Below, piece after piece: positions 1 through 5,582 of a DNA stretch of 7,628 nt (positions are counted from its first letter, which is position 1; every line of letters begins with the position of its first letter). The position numbers and the translations under genes are program-made. The notes beneath the pieces are model-generated. The model did no database searches and was not told where the DNA came from. It saw only the letters and a program-made list of their open reading frames with translations. This DNA comes from Bacilli bacterium (GTDB taxonomy: Bacteria > Bacillota_I > Bacilli_A > RF39 > UBA660): positions 1 to 7,628 of the forward strand of contig CAAHEL010000048.1 of NCBI GenBank assembly GCA_900772445.1, written 5' to 3'.

Positions 1-15
1 AGTATAGTTTAAATA

Positions 16-573
16 TTATTTTCTTGATACATATTTTCCATCTTTAGTAGAAACAATTATTTCTTCACCTTGTTCAATAAATAGAGGTACTTTTACAAGC
101 ATACCTGTTTCAACAATAGCATCTTTAGTAGCATTTGTTGCAGTATTACCTTTTATTGCAGGTTCAGTTTCAGTAATCTTAAAATCAATTTTTTCTGGAA
201 GTTCAATACCTAACATTTCATTTTCATAAAAGAATATTAAAACTTCTAAACCTTCTTTTAAGAATTTAACTTCATTAGCAATTTGACTTTTATTAAGTTC
301 TACTTGTTCATATGTTTCCATATTCATAAAACTATAAACATCACCAGTAGCGTATAAAAATTGCATTTTTTGTTTTTCTACGTGTGCTGTAGGAACTTTA
401 ATACCAGAATTAAAAGTATATTCTGCAATTGAACCAGTTCTTAAATTTCTAAGTTTTGCTTTAACAATTGCTGCTCCTTTACCAGGTTTAACGTGTTGGA
501 ATTCTAATACTTGATAAAGATTTCCTTCATAGTTTATAGTTACTCCTGTTTTAAAATCATTAACATTTATCAT
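16..573 (-). CDS. efp: Translation elongation factor P
   Basis: EF-P binds ribosomes stalled on polyproline stretches, between the P and E sites, and restores peptide bond formation. The 185-residue product has the normal full length and three-domain layout. The N-terminal KOW-like domain (about 1-63) carries the conserved loop KPGKGAA at 29-35; its tip residue Lys32 is the one modified in EF-P (5-aminopentanol in Bacillus subtilis, by established knowledge). Two OB-fold domains follow, with the typical ETEPAIKG and NATKDA stretches near 136-150 and the C-terminal GKYVSRK. A TAAGGAG ribosome binding site at 584-590 lies 10 nt before the ATG. The gene starts 17 nt after the rpmG stop, so the two are probably one transcript. 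No modification enzyme is present in the window, so the state of Lys32 cannot be judged. Identification is very secure. Confidence 0.98.
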   Translation of the reverse strand: MINVNDFKTGVTINYEGNLYQVLEFQHVKPGKGAAIVKAKLRNLRTGSIAEYTFNSGIKVPTAHVEKQKMQFLYATGDVYSFMNMETYEQVELNKSQIANEVKFLKEGLEVLIFFYENEMLGIELPEKIDFKITETEPAIKGNTATNATKDAIVETGMLVKVPLFIEQGEEIIVSTKDGKYVSRK

Positions 574-590
574 AACTTATTTTCTCCTTA

Positions 591-758
591 TTATTTTTTT
601 TCTTTATGTTTTGTAGTTTTACGACATTTGTTACAGAATTTATTTAATTCTAAACGGTCAGTAGTATTCTTTTTATTTTTACTTAATGTATAATTAGGAG
701 TTTTACATTCTTCACATACTAAAGATACTAAAACTCTATTTTCATTTTTCTTAGCCAT
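591..758 (-). CDS. rpmG: 50S ribosomal protein L33, zinc-ribbon (C+) form
   Basis: This 55-residue basic protein of the large ribosomal subunit begins MAKKNENRVLVSLVCEEC. It has two CxxC knuckles, Cys15/Cys18 and Cys42/Cys45, which mark the zinc-binding version of L33. The central TLSKNKKNTTDRLELNKFC and the lysine-rich tail are typical of bacterial L33, and the length is normal. AGGAGG at 765-770 sits 6 nt before the ATG. It is the first gene of a pair with efp, 17 nt apart, behind an extended -10 promoter at 787-815. Many Bacillota carry both zinc-binding and zinc-free L33 paralogues, and the zinc-free copies are often Zur-regulated. No convincing Zur box was seen here, which fits a housekeeping C+ copy. 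Confidence 0.95.
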   Translation of the reverse strand: MAKKNENRVLVSLVCEECKTPNYTLSKNKKNTTDRLELNKFCNKCRKTTKHKEKK

Positions 759-786
759 AATTTCCCTCCTTTAAAATATCTATATA

Positions 787-815
787 ATTATAGCATATTA
801 TTTAATGTTTGAAAA
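787..815 (-). promoter_or_regulatory. Promoter of rpmG-efp (sigma-A type, extended -10)
   Basis: On the minus strand the -10 is TATAAT at 787-792. It is preceded by TGC, giving the extended TGnTATAAT form. A 17-nt spacer separates it from a weak -35, TTTTCA, at 810-815 (4 of 6 matches to TTGACA). The predicted start near 780 gives a leader of about 20 nt that contains the strong AGGAGG site of rpmG. Confidence 0.75.
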
Positions 816-821
816 GAATTA

Positions 822-836
822 TCACATTTTTTGTGA
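822..836. repeat. Inverted repeat TCACA-N5-TGTGA upstream of the rpmG promoter
   Basis: TCACA at 822-826 and TGTGA at 832-836 form a small dyad about 7 nt upstream of the rpmG -35, a place where an activator or repressor could bind. The nonamer ATTATCACA that contains the left arm (818-826) recurs exactly at 869-877, 51 bp away. The right-arm string TGTGAAAAA (832-840) recurs near 1007-1015. In such AT-rich DNA this may be chance; no regulator is identified. Confidence 0.25.
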
Positions 837-902
837 AAAAATTTGAATGAATTTTTAAATGTACTTCGATTATCACACTTGCAAATAATAAAATATCTAT
901 AA

Positions 903-945
903 TAAAAAACGACTCAAGGCTTCGAAAGTTTCCTGAGTACCAATC
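903..945 (-). ncRNA. Candidate small RNA or leader, about 40 nt, ending in a terminator
   Basis: A near-consensus promoter (952-980) predicts a transcript starting near 945 on the minus strand. After about five bases the RNA enters the hairpin at 911-940 and then a six-U run. The result would be a free RNA of roughly 40 nt that is almost entirely hairpin: a five-pair lower stem, a G-C pair block, an AAA bulge and a small CUU/AAG top stem with a UCG loop. No start codon with a ribosome binding site lies within it. It may be a stand-alone RNA, an attenuated leader for rpmG-efp (start codon at 758), or a kinase-gene terminator with a fortuitous promoter. It matches no RNA family I recognise. Confidence 0.35.
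904..940 (-). terminator. Rho-independent terminator downstream of the lipid kinase gene
   Basis: Read on the minus strand, ACTCA (938-934) pairs with TGAGT (916-912). GG (933-932) pairs with CC (919-918) past a single bulged base. CTT/AAG caps the stem around a TCG loop. The stem is followed by CG and six Ts (909-904). It lies 86 nt after the kinase stop codon and separates that gene from the rpmG promoter. Confidence 0.75.
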
Positions 946-951
946 GATATA

Positions 952-980
952 ATTTTATCATAAATTAATATAGGCGTCAA
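952..980 (-). promoter_or_regulatory. Strong promoter between the lipid kinase gene and a terminator
   Basis: On the minus strand, TTGACG at 975-980 (5 of 6 matches) is followed after exactly 17 nt by TAAAAT at 952-957 (5 of 6). TGA precedes the hexamer, giving an extended -10. This is one of the best promoter matches in the window, yet it has no protein gene directly behind it: the terminator stem begins about 12 nt after the -10. Confidence 0.6.
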
Positions 981-1026
981 TACTATTTTTTATTTTTGCA
1001 ATATAATGTGAAAAATAACAAAAATA

Positions 1027-1962
1027 CTAGTTTGTAGTATTCTTGTTTATAAATAATTTAGATACATTTTTAACTGGCATCATAATTTTTACATTATTTT
1101 CTATAGTAATAGTGTACTCATCTGGTATACTTTCTAATTCCTCTCCATCAATACACCACGCTTTATCTAATTGATTATTAAATTTAATTTTTAATTTATC
1201 AGTTTTATAAAAAGAAATTCCTGGTACTCTAGTAACATCATAAACTGTTAAATAATATAAACATTTTACTATATCTTTTGGTTCAGTTATACTACACATT
1301 AAAACCTCAAATTTATTATCATCTAATTTAACATCTTTATAAAAATTATTTATTCCCGCAATTCTATTTGCTGAAGTTATAATAAAGAAAGAATATAAAC
1401 CACGAGATGTTATACCGTCCATTTCATATGTTATATCATATAATTTTGTTTTCCCTTTTAAAGTTTTTGCGCCTTCAGTTAAATACGCTAAATATCCTAT
1501 TCTTTTCTTTAATTCTCTTGGAGTATCATAGGGAATATTCATAAATTTACCAAAACCTGCTGAATAAATAAAAGGTCTATTATTAATTAAACATATATCA
1601 ATATTTTGTATTTCACCTTCCAAAGTTAATTTTAAGTTATTTAACATAGATTTACCATAACCAAACATTGTTCCAATATCATTTGTTGTACCTACCGGAA
1701 TATGTGCTAAAACTAATCTCTTTTTTCTTTTAAAGTTACCAGTCATACTTTCATTAAAAGTACCATCTCCCCCAATAGAGATAACTAAATCAATATCATC
1801 ATGTAAATTTTCTACTATATCTGTTGTATGACCTTTATATTCAGTTTGAAATATTTCAGTAACATAATTATAATTAGTTAGCATTTCTCTAAACTTTGGT
1901 AACATTTTTTCTTTAGAGAATTTACCAGAATTAGGATTATAAATAACTACACATTTTTTCAT
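1027..1962 (-). CDS. Diacylglycerol kinase-family lipid kinase (YegS/DgkB/BmrU type)
   Basis: Soluble, membrane-associated enzyme of the DAGK catalytic-domain family. It probably uses ATP to phosphorylate diacylglycerol or a related lipid, recycling it into phosphatidic acid for phospholipid and lipoteichoic acid metabolism. The 311 residues are the usual length. Visible motifs are NPNSGK at 9-14, the nucleotide-binding GGDGTFNE at 64-71 and PVGTTND at 89-95. DVKLDDNKFEV lies at 210-220, where DgkB-like enzymes have their structural metal site. IDGEE lies at 271-275, with the conserved acidic residue near the active site. There are no membrane segments, as expected. AGGTGA at 1967-1972 precedes the ATG. 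It follows the PRC-barrel gene by 41 nt and ends in TAG. True dgkB cannot be separated from a paralogue acting on another lipid without comparison, so no symbol is given. Confidence 0.9.
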   Translation of the reverse strand: MKKCVVIYNPNSGKFSKEKMLPKFREMLTNYNYVTEIFQTEYKGHTTDIVENLHDDIDLVISIGGDGTFNESMTGNFKRKKRLVLAHIPVGTTNDIGTMFGYGKSMLNNLKLTLEGEIQNIDICLINNRPFIYSAGFGKFMNIPYDTPRELKKRIGYLAYLTEGAKTLKGKTKLYDITYEMDGITSRGLYSFFIITSANRIAGINNFYKDVKLDDNKFEVLMCSITEPKDIVKCLYYLTVYDVTRVPGISFYKTDKLKIKFNNQLDKAWCIDGEELESIPDEYTITIENNVKIMMPVKNVSKLFINKNTTN

Positions 1963-1975
1963 AATATCACCTAAT
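1960..1975 (-). repeat. 16-bp translation-start segment, copy 1 (lipid kinase gene)
   Basis: Read on the minus strand this is ATTAGGTGATATTATG: the AGGTGA ribosome binding site, a 4-nt spacer and the start codon. An identical 16-mer forms the start region of the PRC-barrel gene at 2235-2250. Both genes therefore use the 3' part of the Shine-Dalgarno consensus rather than AGGAGG. Confidence 0.7.
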
Positions 1976-2003
1976 AATATTCTATAATAAATATTTCAAA
2001 AAA

Positions 2004-2237
2004 TCAATTCCTTTTATTTCTTTGGTCTATCAAAATAATATCATCACCTATTTTAACTATTTCTTCCCAAGTTACTTCATTTTCTTCTTTTACCGAAAAT
2101 TTTTTTAATCTTTTTTCTTGTAAAACTAAACTCTTAATCTTACCATTAACATCTATTATAACATCTATTATTATCCCCATTCTTTTTCCTGAAGATATAT
2201 CAATAATTTCTTTTGTTTGTAAATCAGATAATTGCAT
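2004..2237 (-). CDS. Small PRC-barrel protein, YlmC/YmxH-like
   Basis: This 77-residue protein is a single PRC-barrel domain, a small beta-barrel found in RNA-processing and signalling proteins. The N-terminal MQLSDLQTKEIIDISSGKRMG and the later TWEEIVKIGDDIILI closely resemble the YlmC/YmxH family of Bacillota (gene near 1-73 of the chain is all domain). Members are linked to sporulation by name and context, but their biochemical role is not settled, so none is claimed. It has no signal peptide or membrane segment. AGGTGA at 2242-2247 precedes the ATG. It lies between lon (44 nt away, behind a terminator) and the lipid kinase gene (41 nt). No further sporulation gene is seen here, so a housekeeping role is equally possible. 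Confidence 0.8.
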   Translation of the reverse strand: MQLSDLQTKEIIDISSGKRMGIIIDVIIDVNGKIKSLVLQEKRLKKFSVKEENEVTWEEIVKIGDDIILIDQRNKRN

Positions 2238-2250
2238 AATATCACCTAAT
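2235..2250 (-). repeat. 16-bp translation-start segment, copy 2 (PRC-barrel gene)
   Basis: Identical to 1960-1975 on the same strand: an AGGTGA site, spacer ATATT-type and ATG. In both copies a -10-like hexamer lies 16-17 nt before the ATG (TATAAT at 2253-2258 here, TAGAAT at 1979-1984 for the other). A transcript starting from either would begin at or inside the ribosome binding site. Confidence 0.7.
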
Positions 2251-2259
2251 TAATTATAC

Positions 2260-2290
2260 AAAAAAAGAAAATAGTTATGCACTATTTCTT
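2260..2290 (-). terminator. Intrinsic terminator overlapping the lon stop codon
   Basis: On the minus strand AAGAAATAGT (2290-2281) pairs with ACTATTTTCTT (2275-2265) across a GCATA loop, with one bulged T. Seven Ts (2266-2260) follow. The stem contains the TAG stop of lon (2282-2284). The stem is AT-rich and probably leaky, so some read-through into the PRC-barrel and kinase genes is possible. Confidence 0.6.
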
Positions 2291-4582
2291 AAATAAATCA
2301 TTGTATATTTCTAAATAATTACTTACTAAAACAATATCTATTTTATTTAATATTTCTTCTTCTAGTTCTTCTAAATCTTTTTTATTATCTATCGGAATAT
2401 ATACTTTATCAATACCATTTACTATGGCAGCAATTATTTTTTCTTTTAATCCTCCAATTGGAAGAATATCTCCCCTTAAAGTTATTTCTCCAGTCATACT
2501 AATATTATTTGATACTATTTTATTAGTTAAACTACTAATTAATGATGTTACAATAGTAATTCCTGCACTTGGTCCATCTTTAGGAATACTTCCAGATTCA
2601 AAATGGATATGAAATTCATTACTAAATTTTTTATAATCTATTCCAAATAAATCATAATTACTTTTTATGTAAGATAATGCTACTTGTACACTTTCTCTCA
2701 TTACTTCACCAAGATGTCCTGTTATTATTATATCTTTATCTCCTTTATAATATACTGAAGATACTTTTAATATTTCTCCACCATAACTAGTATAAGCAAG
2801 AGCATTAACTACTCCATAACTATTATTTATTTTATTAATTGTACTAGTATATTTTTCTATACCTAAATATCTTGGTATATCTTCTTCGTTTATTTTATTT
2901 ATTGCTTTATTATCTTTAATATTTTCTACTATTACTTTTCTAAAAATACTTTCTATTTGTCTTTCTAATTCTCTAGCACCAGATTCTTTAGTATAATTAA
3001 TAATAATTTTTCTAATAGCATTAACCGATATATCTATATCAAAATTATGTTCTTTAATTAATTTAGGAATTAAATAATCAGTAGCAATATGTTCTTTTTC
3101 TATTAAAGTATAACTAGATAAATTAATTATTTCTAATCTATCTCTTAATGCTTCAGGAATATCATTAACGTTATTCGCAGTTAATATAAACATAACATTA
3201 GATAAATCATATTCTTCTTCGATATAATTATCTACAAACATACTATTTTGTTCTCTATCTAAAATATCAAGTAAACAAGCCGCAGGGTCACTTTTAAAAT
3301 CTTTAGTTAATTTATCTATTTCATCAATTAAAAATACTGGATTATTACTTCCTGCTTTTTTCATTGCTTGAATTATTTTACCAGGCGAAGAACCTATATA
3401 CGTTCTACGATGACCTACTATTTCTGAATCATCATTAATTCCTCCAACACTTATTTTAACAAATTTCTTATTAAGTGCTTTAGCAATAGATTTAGCAAGT
3501 GAAGTTTTACCTACTCCCGGAGGACCTACAAAACATATTACTGGACTTACTTTATTTTTAGTATTTTTTGTTACAGCAATATGTTCTAATATCCGTTGTT
3601 TAACTTTATCTAATCCATAATGAGAATTATTAAGTGAATCTAATATTTTATCTAAATTATAATTATCTCTAGTATTCTTATACCAAGGAAGATTAATTAA
3701 CCAGTCAATATAATTTCTTACTACACTAACTTCCGGAGAACTTTGGGGAGTAAGTTCATATCTATTTATTTCTTCAGAAAGTCTTTTTCTTATATTATCA
3801 GGAATAACTAAATGTTCTATTTTTTCTTTTAATTTAATTATATCTTCTTCCTTTAAATCATTTTCTCCAAGTTCTTCTTTAATTAATTTTAACTTTTCTT
3901 TTAAAACATAATCTCTTTGTCCTTGTTCTAATCTTACTTTTAATTCTTCTTCTAAAATATTTTCTAATTTAATAGTTTCTATTTCCTTATTTAAGTCTTC
4001 AATAATCATTCTTATTCTACTCATTGGATTAACTTCATAAATATATTTAAGTTTATCTAAATAACTAAAAGAAAGTTCGTTTACTATAATATCTGATATT
4101 CTACTAATACTATTTATTCCAGTAATTCTACCAATAACATTATTAGTCATATAACTAGAAATATTAATATATGTTTCTAAATCTCTAAATAATATTCTTT
4201 TTAAAGCAATTGCTTCATTATTATTATAATCAAATTCTTTGGTAGGAATAACAAATGCTTCTAAATAATTGTTAGCATTTTCAATATAATTTAATACCTC
4301 TACTCTATCTATTCCTACAATAACTACTCTAACCATTCCATTAGGTAATTCTATTTTAGATTTAATTTTACCAAGAATACCTATTTTAGGTAGTTCTCTA
4401 ATACTAGGATTTACTTCAAGAGGGTCAGTTAAATTAATAAGTAATAAATGTGAATCATGAGTTTGTTCTGAAGTATTTAGAATTATTTTATCTTTTTCTC
4501 TAGAAAACTCTAATTTAATTTCATTATATGGTAGTAATATATGTTCTTTTAAAAATATAATAGGTAAATTAGTTTCTACCAA
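2282..4582 (-). CDS. lon: ATP-dependent protease Lon (LonA type)
   Basis: Cytoplasmic hexameric AAA+ serine protease that unfolds and degrades misfolded and regulatory proteins. Numbered from the TTG start, the 766-residue protein has the substrate-binding N domain (about 5-195), a coiled-coil linker (about 195-250) and the AAA+ module. That module has Walker A GPPGVGKTS at 353-361, Walker B VFLIDEIDK at 416-424 and an arginine finger in ALRDRLE near 478-484. The C-terminal protease domain starts near GVVNALAYTSYGGE (590) and has catalytic Ser672 in PKDGPSAG and Lys715 in GGLKEK, both present. There is no membrane anchor, so it is not LonB. The frame is open five codons further, to a GTG at 4595-4597, but only the TTG at 4580-4582 has a Shine-Dalgarno sequence; from there the protein begins (M)VETNLPIIFL, as Lon proteins typically do. 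It has its own promoter and a CIRCE-like operator. Confidence 0.97.
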   Translation of the reverse strand: MVETNLPIIFLKEHILLPYNEIKLEFSREKDKIILNTSEQTHDSHLLLINLTDPLEVNPSIRELPKIGILGKIKSKIELPNGMVRVVIVGIDRVEVLNYIENANNYLEAFVIPTKEFDYNNNEAIALKRILFRDLETYINISSYMTNNVIGRITGINSISRISDIIVNELSFSYLDKLKYIYEVNPMSRIRMIIEDLNKEIETIKLENILEEELKVRLEQGQRDYVLKEKLKLIKEELGENDLKEEDIIKLKEKIEHLVIPDNIRKRLSEEINRYELTPQSSPEVSVVRNYIDWLINLPWYKNTRDNYNLDKILDSLNNSHYGLDKVKQRILEHIAVTKNTKNKVSPVICFVGPPGVGKTSLAKSIAKALNKKFVKISVGGINDDSEIVGHRRTYIGSSPGKIIQAMKKAGSNNPVFLIDEIDKLTKDFKSDPAACLLDILDREQNSMFVDNYIEEEYDLSNVMFILTANNVNDIPEALRDRLEIINLSSYTLIEKEHIATDYLIPKLIKEHNFDIDISVNAIRKIIINYTKESGARELERQIESIFRKVIVENIKDNKAINKINEEDIPRYLGIEKYTSTINKINNSYGVVNALAYTSYGGEILKVSSVYYKGDKDIIITGHLGEVMRESVQVALSYIKSNYDLFGIDYKKFSNEFHIHFESGSIPKDGPSAGITIVTSLISSLTNKIVSNNISMTGEITLRGDILPIGGLKEKIIAAIVNGIDKVYIPIDNKKDLEELEEEILNKIDIVLVSNYLEIYNDLFKK

Positions 4583-4587
4583 GATAC

Positions 4588-4595
4588 TCACCTCC
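4588..4595 (-). promoter_or_regulatory. Ribosome binding site that decides the lon start
   Basis: GGAGGTGA is a perfect eight-base match to the complement of the 16S 3' end. It ends 5 nt before the TTG at 4580-4582, so the GGAGG core is 8 nt from it, the ideal distance. The longer-frame GTG (4595-4597) overlaps this site and has no Shine-Dalgarno of its own, so it is an unlikely start. Confidence 0.85.
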
Positions 4596-4640
4596 ACATT
4601 AACAAAAACGATTTATTCTATTAGCAAAATTAATAAAATA

Positions 4641-4664
4641 AATCACTCCTTCTTTCGAGTAATT
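4641..4664. promoter_or_regulatory. CIRCE-like inverted repeat over the lon transcription start
   Basis: AATCACTC (4641-4648) and GAGTAATT (4657-4664) form an imperfect dyad around an 8-nt spacer, covering the start predicted from the lon promoter. HrcA's CIRCE element is TTAGCACTC-N9-GAGTGCTAA. Over nine positions each arm here matches about six, including the ACTC/GAGT core, but the spacer is one base short. The minus-strand right half also contains AAGGAGTGAT, which resembles a ribosome binding site. HrcA control of lon is known in some Mollicutes, so this is a plausible but degenerate operator. An RNA stem in the leader is the alternative. Confidence 0.4.
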
Positions 4665-4692
4665 ATTCTAACATAAAATAATTATATATCAA
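4665..4692 (-). promoter_or_regulatory. lon: Promoter of lon (extended -10)
   Basis: On the minus strand, TTGATA at 4687-4692 (5 of 6 matches), a 16-nt spacer and TAGAAT at 4665-4670 (5 of 6), with TGT just before the -10 giving TGnTAGAAT. The predicted start is near 4658, leaving a leader of about 75 nt. Confidence 0.75.
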
Positions 4693-4773
4693 GTAAATTT
4701 GACATTTTTTTTACATAAAATAACTACCTTTTTTTACCAATAAATTTTTTTGTTACTTAATGATTTATTTCTA

Positions 4774-4802
4774 TTTACAATTAACTTTTGATGTGATAAA
4801 AT
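4774..4802 (+). promoter_or_regulatory. Possible plus-strand promoter between lon and the ABC operon
   Basis: TTTACA at 4774-4779, a 17-nt spacer and TAAAAT at 4797-4802. A start near 4809 would give an RNA of about 50 nt ending at the hairpin and seven-T run at 4835-4859. This is the only plus-strand transcription signal with a matching stop in the window. Such matches arise easily in DNA this AT-rich. Confidence 0.25.
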
Positions 4803-4829
4803 ATTACCAAAATAAATATCCCCATATAA

Positions 4830-4852
4830 AGAAACACCACTTATAGTGATGC
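4830..4852 (-). terminator. Terminator of the ABC operon, possibly bidirectional
   Basis: On the minus strand CATCAC (4851-4846) pairs with GTGGTG (4840-4835) across a TATAA loop, with one G-U pair. TTTCTTT follows. It starts seven nt after the stop codon of the small permease. On the plus strand the same hairpin has a C-A mismatch but a better run of seven Ts (4853-4859), so it may stop transcription both ways. Confidence 0.65.
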
Positions 4853-4857
4853 TTTTT

Positions 4858-5580
4858 TTAATAAGAATTAATTAATTCTATCGGCGATATTTTCTTAATT
4901 CTTTTTATTATTCTTATAAATGAAATTAAAACTATAATAATAACAAATAAATATAATATTAATATTTCTAACACACTAATAAATGCTATAGTTATAATAT
5001 ATTTAGTAATTATAAAAGAAATAATTATACTTATTATATAAATAACAAAATATAATAGTAACATATAAATAATAAATAATTTAATAATTTTATTATTACT
5101 ATATCCAATTAATTTATATAATGCTATATCTTTTTCTATATTATAAATATAATTTATAGAGAAAACAAATATTAAAATAGTCATTATTATTATACTTATA
5201 GATAATATAATACTTATAATAGTTTTAGATATTTTATAACTAGAATCATTAAAACTTTGACTAGCAAATCTATTAATCATATTATTATATTTTAATTTAA
5301 AATCATCTACATTATTACTACTTTTTAATACTATAATATATTCATTTTCTTCATTTAAATATTTTTCTATCATATCATCATTTAATATTTCTTCTTTATT
5401 AACAAATGGTTTAATAGTTATATAAATAGTTCTATAATCTTCCTTTTCCTTTTCTTTTAAATATGTATCAGAGGTATTTTTAAATAAACAAATAAAGATA
5501 ATTATTGATACAAATAGTAAGAAAAATATTATTATTTGTTTTATATTGCTCTTATTCATAATTGCTTTTAAATGTATCAT
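4858..5580 (-). CDS. Small FtsX-like ABC transporter permease
   Basis: Membrane subunit, third gene of the ABC operon. The 240 residues have one N-terminal membrane segment (about 13-33), an unusually short outer domain (about 34-118) and three closely spaced membrane segments (about 119-143, 166-192, 197-224). After the second lies the cytoplasmic coupling stretch NIEKDIALYKLIGYSNNKI (147-165), typical of FtsX/MacB-type permeases. The tail SPIELI (232-237) is also characteristic. It is far smaller than usual family members but looks complete, not truncated: start, stop and all four segments are present. The ATG lies 2 nt after the large permease stop, with GGAGAG inside the final codons of that gene. 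It probably forms an asymmetric heterodimer with the large permease. The substrate is not evident. A second in-frame ATG at residue 8 is a less likely start. Confidence 0.8.
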   Translation of the reverse strand: MIHLKAIMNKSNIKQIIIFFLLFVSIIIFICLFKNTSDTYLKEKEKEDYRTIYITIKPFVNKEEILNDDMIEKYLNEENEYIIVLKSSNNVDDFKLKYNNMINRFASQSFNDSSYKISKTIISIILSISIIIMTILIFVFSINYIYNIEKDIALYKLIGYSNNKIIKLFIIYMLLLYFVIYIISIIISFIITKYIITIAFISVLEILILYLFVIIIVLISFIRIIKRIKKISPIELINSY

Positions 5581-5582
5581 AT

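Noticed and set aside
511..693. Open frame on the plus strand across the efp start and rpmG
   Set aside because: It is antisense to two certain genes and has no ribosome binding site; its hydrophobic look comes from AT-rich complementary codons.
2253..2258. TATAAT upstream of the PRC-barrel gene as a full promoter
   Set aside because: No acceptable -35 lies 16-18 nt upstream, and the start would fall within the ribosome binding site; kept only as a remark.
2424..2612. Open frame on the plus strand inside lon
   Set aside because: It mirrors the highly conserved protease domain of Lon, and no translation signal or promoter supports it.
4600..4640. Leader peptide in the lon 5' region behind AAGGAGTGAT
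   Set aside because: No ATG, GTG or TTG lies at a usable distance after that site; only an ATT or the GTG inside the site itself could start it.
4685..4710. CtsR operator near the lon promoter, from a TGTCAAA heptamer
   Set aside because: CtsR sites need a tandem heptad repeat; only one copy is present and the second position does not match.
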